Source: Streptomyces cinnamoneus (GTDB taxonomy: Bacteria; Actinomycetota; Actinomycetes; Streptomycetales; Streptomycetaceae). From it: a DNA stretch of 52,319 bases. A program made the translations under genes and the position numbers. The notes below the pieces were generated by a model. That model searched no databases, had not been told where the DNA came from, and saw only the letters and a list, made by a program, of their open reading frames with translations. Within the stretch, counting starts at the first letter, position 1; each line of letters opens with the position of its first letter. The DNA is taken from positions 1 through 52,319 of the forward strand of contig NZ_BMVB01000011.1 of NCBI RefSeq assembly GCF_014650495.1. The letters are read 5' to 3'. Below, one piece after another: positions 7,573 to 18,400 of the stretch.

Positions 7573-8387
7573 TGGCGGGCAACATCGAACTGCTGAACTC
7601 GGTCCTGGCCGCCGCCAGGTCCGAGAACCGCGCCGCGCTCGTCGGCTACCTCCCCGCGGGCTTCCCGACGGTCGCCGACGGCGTACGGGCCATCACGGCC
7701 ATGCTCGACGGCGGCTGCGACGTCGTCGAGGTCGGCCTGCCGCACAGCGACCCGGTCCTGGACGGCCCGGTCATCCAGACCGCCGACGACATCGCCCTGC
7801 GCGGCGGCATCAAGATCACCGATGTCCTCCGCACGGTCAAGGAGGCGCACGAGATCACCGGTGCGCCCGTCCTGGTGATGACCTACTGGAACCCGGTCGA
7901 CGCCTACGGCGTGGAGCGCTTCGCCGCCGACCTCGCGGCAGCGGGCGGCGCGGGCTGCATCCTGCCCGACCTGCCGGTCGAGGAGTCCGAGGTCTGGCGC
8001 AAGGCCGCCGAACAGCACGGCCTGGCCACGGTGTTCGTGGTCGCGCCGAGCAGCCGCGACGACCGCCTCGCCAAGATCACGGCAGCGGGCAGCGGCTTCG
8101 TCTACGCCGCCTCCCTGATGGGCGTGACGGGCACGCGCGAGTCGGTCGGCCAGGAGGCCCAGGACCTGGTCCGCCGCACCCGCGCCATGACGTCGCTGCC
8201 GGTGTGCGTCGGTCTCGGCGTCTCCAACGCCGAACAGGCGGCCCAGGTCGCCCAGTTCGCCGACGGCGTCATCGTCGGCTCGGCCTTCGTCAAGCGGCTG
8301 CTGGAGGCACCCGACCTGGACAGCGGCCTCGCCGCGGTCCGCACCCTGGCGGGCGAACTGGCGGAGGGCGTGCGCAAGCGCGCGTAA
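7572..8387 (+). CDS. trpA: Tryptophan synthase alpha subunit
   Basis: Cleaves indole-3-glycerol phosphate to indole, which is channelled to TrpB. It is 271 residues. The catalytic Glu and Asp lie in VVEVGLPHSDPVLDGPVIQ; other TIM-barrel motifs are VLVMTYWNPV, CILPDLPVEE, FVVAPSSRDDRL, FVYAASLMGVTGTR and VCVGLGVSNAEQ. Its ATG shares a base with the trpB stop. A 12-bp perfect hairpin 21 bases after the stop ends the trpC-M-B-A block. Confidence 0.97.
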   Translation: MAGNIELLNSVLAAARSENRAALVGYLPAGFPTVADGVRAITAMLDGGCDVVEVGLPHSDPVLDGPVIQTADDIALRGGIKITDVLRTVKEAHEITGAPVLVMTYWNPVDAYGVERFAADLAAAGGAGCILPDLPVEESEVWRKAAEQHGLATVFVVAPSSRDDRLAKITAAGSGFVYAASLMGVTGTRESVGQEAQDLVRRTRAMTSLPVCVGLGVSNAEQAAQVAQFADGVIVGSAFVKRLLEAPDLDSGLAAVRTLAGELAEGVRKRA

Positions 8388-8408
8388 CTCTTTTGAAGGA
8401 AACGACGG

Positions 8409-8436
8409 CCGGGGGTGCGCTGGTGCGCACCCCCGG
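8409..8436. terminator. Terminator hairpin after trpA
   Basis: A perfect 12-bp stem (8409-8420 and 8425-8436) with a TGGT tetraloop, followed by the T-rich TTCGTTGT. It lies between the trpA stop and the DsbA-like gene. Confidence 0.8.
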
Positions 8437-8452
8437 TTCGTTGTACCGGGAC

Positions 8453-9238
8453 GTGAGCCAGAAGAACAGCGACGGAAAGCGCAGCGCCCGCGAGCGCCTG
8501 CAGGAACAGCGCCAGCAGGAGGAGTCCCGGGCCAAGCGCAAGCGGACCCTGATCGCGGGCGTCGTGGTGGTGGCGGTCCTCGGCGCGGGCGCCGGCATCG
8601 CGGCCCTGGTGGCAGGCTCCACGAGCGGCAAGGACAACAAGCGCAAGGCGTCCGGCCCCGTGATCGCCCCCCAGGGCGCGGTGGGCAAGGACGCCCTCGC
8701 CATCCCGGTCGGCGACCAGGCCGCCAAGGCCACCCTGGTCGTCTACGAGGACTTCCGCTGCCCGGGCTGCGGCCAGTTCGAGAACGGCTTCCGCGACACC
8801 ATCCACGACCTGCAGGACAAGCGCCAGCTCAAGGCCGAGTACCACCTGGTCGCCCTGATCGACAAGAACCTCCACGGCACCGGCTCCGTCAACGCCGCCA
8901 ACGCCGCGGCCTGCGCCCAGGACGCCGGCAAGTTCCTCGCCTACCACGACGAGCTCTACAAGAACCAGCCGCCGGAGACCGACGACGCCTACGGCAAGAA
9001 GGCCCGCCTGCTGGAACTGGCCGGCAAGGTCGACGGCCTGAAGACCCCGGCCTTCGAGAAGTGCGTCAACGAGGGCACCCACGACAGCTGGGTCCAGAAG
9101 TCCCAGGACAACTTCACCACCTCCGGCCTCCGCGGCACCCCCACGGTCATCCTCAACGGCAAGAGCCTGTACGACGACCCGACGAAGCCGCTGACGCCGG
9201 AGAAGTTCCGGCAGATGGTGGCGGAGGCGCAGAAGTAG
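8453..9238 (+). CDS. Membrane-anchored DsbA-like thioredoxin-fold protein
   Basis: 261 residues. A highly charged, probably coiled N-terminus (SARERLQEQRQQEESRAKRKR, cytoplasmic) leads into one transmembrane helix at about 32-53, then an extracytoplasmic DsbA/thioredoxin-fold domain. The active site CPGC is in YEDFRCPGCGQFENGF, and the cis-proline loop is RGTPTVILNG. It probably catalyses thiol-disulfide exchange on secreted proteins. The GTG at 8453 is chosen because the in-frame codons before it fall inside the trpA terminator. It follows trpA as in related Streptomyces, but the next conserved gene there, lgt, is displaced about 13 kb here. Confidence 0.88.
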   Translation: MSQKNSDGKRSARERLQEQRQQEESRAKRKRTLIAGVVVVAVLGAGAGIAALVAGSTSGKDNKRKASGPVIAPQGAVGKDALAIPVGDQAAKATLVVYEDFRCPGCGQFENGFRDTIHDLQDKRQLKAEYHLVALIDKNLHGTGSVNAANAAACAQDAGKFLAYHDELYKNQPPETDDAYGKKARLLELAGKVDGLKTPAFEKCVNEGTHDSWVQKSQDNFTTSGLRGTPTVILNGKSLYDDPTKPLTPEKFRQMVAEAQK

Positions 9239-9265
9239 GGGTCGCCTGCGAGGGATTGTCCATGG

Positions 9266-9318
9266 ATGGCCGGAATTTGAGATTCCGGATGTGTAATGGA
9301 ATTGCAAATTCCGGTCAT
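9266..9318. promoter_or_regulatory. AT-rich palindromic region upstream of the RHS gene
   Basis: A 7-bp hairpin, CCGGAAT and ATTCCGG around TTGAG, is followed about 15 bp later by a second palindrome, GGAATTGCAAATTCC. The composition is clearly richer in A/T than the flanking genes. This may be an operator or a structured leader; the regulator is unknown. Confidence 0.35.
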
Positions 9319-9345
9319 TGAGGGACCGTTATATCCCTTATGGGG

Positions 9346-9374
9346 TTGAGTGAAGATCGCCTAAGTAGTAGACA
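9346..9374 (+). promoter_or_regulatory. Candidate promoter of the RHS toxin gene
   Basis: TTGAGT (9346-9351) and TAGACA (9369-9374) are separated by 17 bp, a fair match to the vegetative consensus. The -10 lies between inverted-repeat arms (ATCGCC/GGCGAT and CCTAAG/CTTAGG), so structure or a repressor may overlap it. Confidence 0.3.
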
Positions 9375-9407
9375 TGGGCGATTTTTGTCCACTCCTTAGG
9401 GAAAGTC

Positions 9408-12400
9408 GTGCGTTTTACACGTCACATATCCTTCGCCATGGCGCTTGTCATGGCCCTGCTGTGCGGGACCGAGCAGGTCGCGCTGGCAGTCGATCAATGG
9501 AATCGAAGTTCACCAGGCAGTCCTGGAGCTCCCGATCAACTATGGGGATCCGCGGCCGGCCGGGGCCACCGGGCTACTGGGGGCGCCACCGAAGCCGCGG
9601 CCACGGGCGGCCGTCCGGGAGCACTGGAAGCCCCGGGCCAGCTGCCGGCCGAACACAAGCTGACCGAGCGTGAGCTCGGTGGCAAGCCCCAGCAGCCCAC
9701 GATGGGCAAGGCGGAGCAGGCCAAGGCCCCGGACACCCCGACGCCACAGGGCTTCTCGGAGAAGACGAGCAAGGAGGTGCCCGCCGGGCGGCAGGAGCGT
9801 CGGCGCACCTTCCTCAACGAGAACGGCACCTACACCACCCGTTTCTACAACGAACCCGTTCATTTCAAGGATCGCGACGGCTCCTGGAAGCCGATCGACT
9901 CCACACTGGTCCGCTCCGACCGTGGCCTTCGTGTGGCGAGCCAGGCCGGACCGCTGTGGGAGACCCGCTCGACCGCGGCTGCCATCAGCTTCGCCCCCAC
10001 GGCGGACGCGAGCCCGGTGATGAGCATGAAGCTGAGCGACGGTCCGTCGCTGGGCTACGGCCTCTCGGGAAGCACCTCCGCGCCGGGCAAGGTCGACGGG
10101 AGCGTCATCACCTACCCCGACGTTCGCCAGGCCGCGGACCTGCAGTACATCGCGGGCAGCGACTCCGTGAAGGAGACGCTCCTCCTCAAGAGCAAGGACG
10201 CGCCGACCGAATGGCGCTTCCCGCTCCTGACGGACGGTCTGACCGCCAAGCTCGACGACCAGGGCGGAGTGGTGTTCGTCGACAAGGACGCCCACATGCG
10301 CGCCCGGATGCCGGCGGGCTGGATGGAGGACTCGCACCTGGCGGAGAACGCCAACCAGGGTGAGATCTCCTCCGGTGTCCGCTACGCGCTGGACACGGAG
10401 AACGGCCGCCACGTACTGGTGGTTTCGCTCGACAAGGACTGGCTGAGCGCGCCGGAGCGAGTGTTTCCGGTGAAGGTCGACCCGTCGGTCAAGGGCATCG
10501 ACGCCACATCCGGAACGTATGTCCAGGCGCCGTACAACACCGACTTCTCCAGCGACACGGTCCTCAAGGCCGGCACGTACGACGGAGGGTCGCACAAGGC
10601 GGCGTCGTTCCTGCGCTTCGACGGCGTGGAGAGCTCGCTCAAGAACGCCTGGGTGCTCGACGCCAAGCTGGCCCTCTACAACACGTGGTCGTACTCCTGC
10701 GACGCGCGGCCGGTGACCGTACACCCCATCACCTCCGACTGGGCCGAGTCCTCGACGAAGTCGTACCCCGGCCCGGCGACCGGATCGTCGCTCGCTTCCA
10801 AGAGCTTCGCGCACGGTTGGCGTCCGCCGAACACGGAGACGTGGGCCTGCGGCGCCGCGTGGGAGTCGATGGGGCTGGGCTCGGACGGCCGTCAGCTCGT
10901 CGACGACTGGACCCACGGCCGCAAGAAGAACTACGGCCTCGCCGTGAAGGCATCGGAATCGGACTCCAAGGCGTGGAAGCAGTTCGGCTCCGACGACTAC
11001 CCGAACGGGAAGCCGAGCCTGGACGTCACCTGGACGCGGTACGGAGCCACGTACAAGGTCGGTGACTTCACCAAGCCGGTGACGGCCACCTCTCAGGGAT
11101 CCATGAAGGTCACCGTCACCAACCAGGGTCAGGACACCTGGACCAGGGGTGGCAAGATCCAGCTGCGCTACAACCTGTACGACGAGTCGGGCAAGGAGTA
11201 CAACGACGCGTCGCACGTCGCCTGGACCCCGATGCCGCAGGACGTCGCGCCCGGTCAGAGCGTCACTCTCGACGCGAAGATCGCCGCGCTCCAGCCCGCC
11301 ACCTACACCCTGGTGTGGACCATGGACGTCCTCGACGGCCCCAGGTTCACCAGCGAAGGCGTACCGGGATCGGCGATCAAGTTCGCCGCCGTCAACCTTC
11401 CGCCGCAGCTCACGGCCGAGTCGCCCGCCAGCGGTGCGATGCTCAACTCCCTGACCCCGAACCTCTGGGCATCCGGAAAGGACGAGGACCACTCTCCGTC
11501 CGGCAGCCTGCAGTACTCCTTCGAGGTCTGCGAGGTCGAGGGCAAGGACGCCCGGAAGAACTGCCGCAGCAGCGACCGCGGTACGGCCCAGCAGTGGGCC
11601 GTACCCAGCGGCTGGCTGTCGTGGAGCAAGAACTACGCCTGGTACGCCTATGCCTACGACGGCAAGGACACGTCCAACCGTCCGGGTCCGGCGTACTTCA
11701 CCACACAGGTCCCGCAGCCCGCTGTGACCGCCCACCTCGGTGGCGACGGCGGCCATGAGTTCGGCAGCCGGTCAGGCAACTACGCTACAGCCGCCACCGA
11801 CGCCTCCGTCCCCACCGTGGGACCGGAGCTGTCCGTGGTCCGCACGTACAACTCGCTCGACCCGCGCAGCGACAATGTCTTCGGCAGCGGCTGGTCCACC
11901 CGATGGGACATGCGCGCGGTCGCCGAGGGCACCGGCAATGTCGTGGTCACGACCGCCGGTGGCAGCCGCGTCCGCTTCGGCCGGAACACCGACGGCACCT
12001 ACGCTGCTCCCGCCGGTGGCCCGATCACTCTCACCTCCGTCAGTGGTGGCGGTTGGGTGCTGCGCGACAAGTCGGCCAGCACGTACTCCTTCGACTCCTC
12101 CGGTCGGCTGACGAAGATCACTGACGGGGTGGGCCGGGAGCAGCGGCTGACCTACACCGACGGCAAGCTGACCGAGGCCCGCGACGTGCTCTCCGGGAGG
12201 TCGCTCGTCTTCACCTGGAGCGGCGGCAAGGTCGCCACGGCCACCGCCAAGGGCACGGCCCCCGGCGCGGACGGTCTGACGTGGGCGTACACCTACACCG
12301 GAGACCGCCTCACCAAGGTCTGCCCGCCAGGTACCACCGACAAGTGCACGGTCTACGAGTACGGCGACGGCTCGCTCTACCGCAGCATGGTGCTCGACCA

Positions 12401-15400
12401 GAATCCCGTCTCCTACTGGCGGCTGGGCGAGTCCCAGGGTGCGATCGCCGCGAGCGACGCTCCTTCCCGCACCGGCCTCAACCAGGCCCTCTACCGGGAC
12501 GTGAAGGTGGGCGCGGCGGGAGCCGTGGCGGGCACGAGCGACAAGGCAGCCTCCTTCGACGGCACCGACTCCTATGTCGAGCTGCCCGAGGACACCCTGC
12601 GGACGTCGACCTTCCTCACCACTGAGCTGTGGTTCAAGACCACCAAGCCTGGTGTGCTGGTCGGTTTCCAGGACGGCCGCCTTGCCGACGGTCAGCCCAA
12701 CGACTGGACCCCCGCCCTCTCCGTCAACAGCGCGGGCAAGCTGGTCGGGCAGTACTGGACCGGCAGGGTCCAGCCCATCGTCAGCGGCAACGCCGTCAAC
12801 GACGACACCTGGCACCACGCGGCGCTCACCTCGGCCGGCACCACACAGTCGCTGTACCTCGACGGTGTCCTGGTCGGCTCGCTGACCGGGCCGATCGACC
12901 ACCGCAAGCAGTCCTTCACCTACCTGGGTGCCGGCTACTCCAGCACCAGCTGGGACGGCCAGGCCGCCGGCGTCCGGCACTTCACCGGTCTCATGGACGA
13001 GGTGGCCGTCTACCACCAGTCCCTGGACGCCACCACCGTCGCCGAGCACTACGGTGCCCGCGCCGCGTCGGGCCGGCTGACCAAGGTCACCCTTCCGTCG
13101 GGACGCGTCCACGCCCAGGTCACCTACGACACCGGCACCGGTCGCGTCACCGAGACCACGGACGACAAGGGCGGCACATGGAAGGTCTCTGCGCCCTCCT
13201 ACTCCGCCGGCTCGGCGGCGTACGCCGACACGGTCCGCACGTCCGGGCCCGTCGAGTACTGGCGGCTCGGTGACCGCAGCGGTTCCACTGCGTCCAACGA
13301 GATCAGCGGTGGCGCGGACGGTTCCTACCGCGACGGCGTGATGCTCGGCGCGGTCGGGGCCTTCTCCGACGGCGACGACGGTTCGGTGACGCTCGACGGG
13401 GCGTCGGGTGCCGTGGAGGTCCCCACGGACCCGCTCAAGGGGGCCACCTCGCTCTCCTTCGAGCTGTGGTTCCGCACGGGGAAGCAAGGTGTCCTGCTGG
13501 GTCTGCAGAACGCGGAGCTGGGCAAGCAGCCGACCGACTGGAACCCGAGCCTGCTGGTCGATTCGGACGGCAAGCTGCGCGGCCAGCTGTGGCACGGTGG
13601 CTCCTGGCAGCCGATCGTCTCCGGCAAGAAGGTCACGGACAACGAGTGGCACCACACGGTCCTCACCGGAGGCACTGGTGGGCAGACGCTCTATCTCGAC
13701 GGCGCCAAGGTCGGTTCCCTGGCCGGTGCCGCCAAGCCGGAGACACTGGACCACGCCTACCTGGGCGCGGGCCACTCCAGTGAGGGCTGGGACGGCCAGA
13801 GCGCCGGCACTCGCTATCTCACCGGCCAACTGGACGAGGTGGCGTTCTACACCAAGGAGCTGACCGACGCCACGGTCGCCGAGCACTACCGCTCGCGCAC
13901 CGGCCTGGTCTCCGGTGACGGCGGCCACTACCGGGGCACGGTCACCGCCGACGCGCCCTCCGGCTACTGGCGCCTGGACGAGACCAGCGGCGACAAGGCC
14001 CACAGCAAGGCCGCCGTGTACGCCGGTGACGGCACCTACGCCAAGGCCGGGCTCGGCGCCACGGGCGCTTTCGGGCCCGGCGACAACGGCGCGGTGACGT
14101 TGGCCGGGGACGGCTGGGTCGAGCTGCCGTTCGGAGTCATGGGCAACACCCCGGCCATGACGGCCGAGATGTGGTTCCGCACGAGTAAGCCGAGCGGTGT
14201 GCTGCTGGGCCTGCAGAACACGGAGCTGGGCAAGACACCCACCGACTGGAACCCCAGCCTGCTCATCGACGCCGACGGCAAGCTGCGCGGTCAGCTCTGG
14301 CACGGCGGTTCCGGGAAGCCGGTCGTCTCGGGCACGGCGGTCACCGACAACGAGTGGCACCATGTGGTCATCACCGGCGGCAGCACCAGCCAGTCCCTCT
14401 ACCTGGACGGTACGAAGGTCGGCGGCCTCAACGAGCCGTCCAAGCCGGAAACCATGGCCCACACATACCTGGGCGGTGGCTACTCGAGCGAGGGCTGGGA
14501 CGGTCAGAAGCCGGGTACCCGGTACTTCACCGGTGACCTCGACGAGGCTGCCTTCTACCCGAAGGAGCTCACCGAGGATCAGGTGGGCGAGCACTACCGG
14601 GCGATGCGCTACTCCGGCGTGTCCTCGCTGACGTCCACCATCAGCGTCACCGACCCGGCGGGCAGGACCAGCAGCGTCTCCTACGACGCCCTGCGCGGCC
14701 AGCGCCCGGTGACCGCGACGGACGCCGAAGGGGGCCGTACCACCTACACGTACGACACCGGCGGCTTCCTGCACACGGTGACCGACCCCAACGGGCACTT
14801 CGCCGTGACCGGACACGATGCGCGCGGCAACACGGTCTCGAAGACCACCTGCCGTGACGCCAACTCCTGCTGGACGTCCTTCACCGACTACTACCTGAAC
14901 ACCACCGACCCGCTCGACCCGCGCAACGACAAGCCCACGGCGACCCGCGACGCCCGCTCCACGAGCGCCCGGGACGACCGTTACCGCACGTCGACGACGT
15001 ACACGGCGCTCGGTCTCCCGGACACCACGGTCCTCGCGGACGGCCGCAAGTCGGTCACGGCGTACACCGGCGGGCAGGAACCCGCCGTCGGCGGTGGCAC
15101 CGTCCCGGCCGGCCTGGTCCGGACGACCACCGCTCCCGGCGGGGCCGTCACGGAATACGGCTACACCGCGCAGGGCGACCTCGCCCAGGCGACGGCCCCG
15201 TCCGGGCTGGTCACGCGCTACACCTACGACGGCATCGGCCGGAAGATCTCCGAGACGCAGGTCTCGGACAGCCGGCCGGACGGTGTGACCACGGCCTTCG
15301 CCTACGACGCCATGTCCCGGATCGTCTCCGAGACGGGCGCTGCGGTGAAGAACGAGATCACGGGCGTCACCCATACCGCGAAGACCACGCGCGCCTTCGA

Positions 15401-18400
15401 CCCCGACGGCAAGCTGCTGACCGAATCCACGGAGGACACCACGGGCGGTGACGCCAAGCGCACCACCACCCACCACTACGACGAGCACGGCCTTGGGGAC
15501 AAGACGACCGACGCCGAGGGCAACGACACCGTCGTCGCCTACGACGTCTTCGGCCGCACGTCCCGTACGACCGACGCCCTCGGTACGACGTACGAGTTCC
15601 GCTACACGCCGGGCGGCCGCCTCGCGGAAACGGTTCTCAAGTCGTGGAAGGGCGACGCCTCCGGCGACCCCAAGGATCTGGTGGTCGCCTCCCACGCGTA
15701 CGACCCGGTGGGCCGTCTGGCCTCGACGGCCGACGCCATGGGAGCCGTCACTGCCTTCACCTACTACGACGACGGAACCCTCGCCTCGAAGACGGCCAAG
15801 GCCGTCACCCGGGCCGACGGCAGCAAGCACGACATCGTGCTGGAGGCCGACACCTATGACGGAGCAGGGAACCTGATCCAGCAGACGGCCGGTGGCGGCA
15901 CCGCCACCGTCGTCAACGAGCTGGACGCCACGGGCCGCGTCACGCGCAGCGTGCTCGACCCCAACGGCCTCAACCGCTGGACGTCCTACGCCTACGACGA
16001 CGCCGACCGGCCCGTCGAGCAGAAGACCGCGCTGAGCACGCAGCGCTTCACCTATGACAAGGCAGGCAACAGGCTCACCCAGACCGCCGTCGACGGCGAC
16101 CGCTCGCGTACGGCGAAGTTCGCCTACGACCAGCGGGGTCTGACCGTCACGTCGACGACCCCGCGCGGCAACGAGACCGGCGCCGACGCGGCGGCCTTCA
16201 CCACCACCAACCGCTACGACGCCCTCGGCCGCCTCGTGGAGCAAACCGCCCCGCAGGTCCAGGCCGAGCAGCCGGGCCAGCAGCCCCAGGCCGTCAAGCC
16301 CAGCACCCTCAGGGGGTACAACACCTTCGGCGAGGCCACCGAGGCCCGCGCCGCGAACGGGTCGGTGACCCGCACCACGGTCGACAAGCTCGGCCGGGCC
16401 ACCGCCGTCACCCTGCCCGACTACACCCCGCCCGGCGGAGAGAAGATCACCGCCGTCTCCCGGGTCGTCTATGACGCCGTGGGCCGCAAGACGGCGACCA
16501 CCGACCCGCTGGGCCGGACGGTCAGCTACGCCTACGACCAACTGGGCCACCTGATCCGGCAGTCGCTCCCGGCGACCAGCCTGCTCAACGCCAATCTCGG
16601 CGGCGACGCCGGCACCTTGCAGCAACCGTCGACACTCGACGACAAGGCGAATCGTTTCACTTGGACGCCCACGGGCCTGCGCCTCTCCGCTACCGGGCCC
16701 ACCGGCGCGCGGACCGAGGCCACGTACGACGAGCTGGGCCGGAAGCTGACGGCCACGACCGTCGAGCGCTACCCGTCGGTGCAGAACCTGACAGCGCGCT
16801 ACGCCTGGGACGACGCGGGCAACCAGACGACGTCCACCAGCCCGGCGGGCCTGGTCACATCGGCCACGTACGACGTGGCGGGCGAGGTCCTGAGCACCAT
16901 CGAGCCCGGCGGCGGGGCGACGAAGTTCGTGTACGACGCCCTGGGGCGCCGGATCCAGGCCGTCGACGCGACGGGCCGGAAGAGCGTCACGCGCTACGAC
17001 GGCTTCGGCGGTGCGGTCGGCACGGCCGACTACGGCACCGGTGACACCGTTCTGCGTTCGACCGCTGTGGAGTACGACGCCGACGGCAATCGCGTCTCCG
17101 CCACTTCGGCCTCGGGATCGAAGGCGACCTTCGCGTACGACGCCCTGGGCCGGATGACGCAGCAGGCCGAGCCCGTCGCCGACGGCAAGTCCATCACCAC
17201 TGCGTTCGGCTATGACGTGATGGGCAACCGCACGCGCCTGACGGACGGCCGTGGCAACGCCACGACCTACACCTTCACACCGTGGGGCCTGCCCGAGTCC
17301 ACGATCGAGCCCGCGACGGCGGCGCAGCCGAAGCCTGCCGACCGCACGTGGACCAAGGTCTACGACGCAGCCGGCCAGAACGTGGCCGAGCTTCTGCCCG
17401 GCGGTGTCGAGCGACACAGCACCTACGACGTGCAGGGCCGGCTGACCAAGGAGACGGGCACGGGCGCCGAGGCCGCCACCACCGACCGGGTCCTGGAGCA
17501 CGACCCGGCGGGCCGTCTCACCAAGGTCGGCTCGGGCGACGTCCTCAACCCGAACACCTACACCTACAACGACCGTGGTCAGCTGCTGACCACCAACGGG
17601 CCGGGAGGCAAGTCCACCTACACCTACGACAACGACGGCAACATGACGTCCCGGACCGACAAGTCCGGAACCAGCACCTACGGCTATGACGCCGCAGGCC
17701 GTCTGAACCGCACCGAGGACGCCGTCACCGGCGGCCAGACGATCACCGCCTACGATGCGGCCGGTCGTGTGCTGCAGGAGCAGTACGCCGCCAAGCCCGC
17801 CGGCGCGACGAACTGGCAGCCCGGTGGCCGACGGGGTTACGTCTACGACCAGCTCGGCCGGCTGACCGGGTCCAAGGTCACCGGCGTGGACGGCACGACC
17901 GAGCTCATGTCCACCGCGTACGACTACGACCTGGACAACCGTCTCACCACGAAGACCACCAGCGGCGTCGCGGGCGCCGGAAAGGAAACGTACGCATACG
18001 ACAAGGCCGGGCGTCTGGCGTCCTGGACGGGCGACGGGAAGACCACGTCGTACACGTGGGACGACGCGGGCAACCGCGTCAAGGCCGGTGACTCCACCGC
18101 CACCTTCGACGAGGCCAACCGTCAGCTGACGGACGGCACGACCCGGTACGGCTACACGCCGCGTGGCACGCTCTCGTCCGTCGACGCGGGCGGCAGCAAG
18201 CGTTCGCTGACCCATGACGCCTTCGAGCGCCGCATCGCCGACGGGGACACGAGATTCACCTACGACTCGCTCGACCGAGTGAGCCGGCACGGTGACACCG
18301 CCTTCACGTACGACGGCGGCTCCAACAACCTGGTCTCGGACGGCTCCAGCACCTACAGCCGGACGCCGGGCGGCGCACTGCTCGGCAGCACGGACGGCAC

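Noticed and set aside
9256..9265. TTGTCCATGG near the RHS promoter, matching ten bases of the AraC-type operator
   Set aside because: There is no second half-site 21-22 bp away and no functional link; a similar single copy near 19935 lies at the start of the immunity gene leader.
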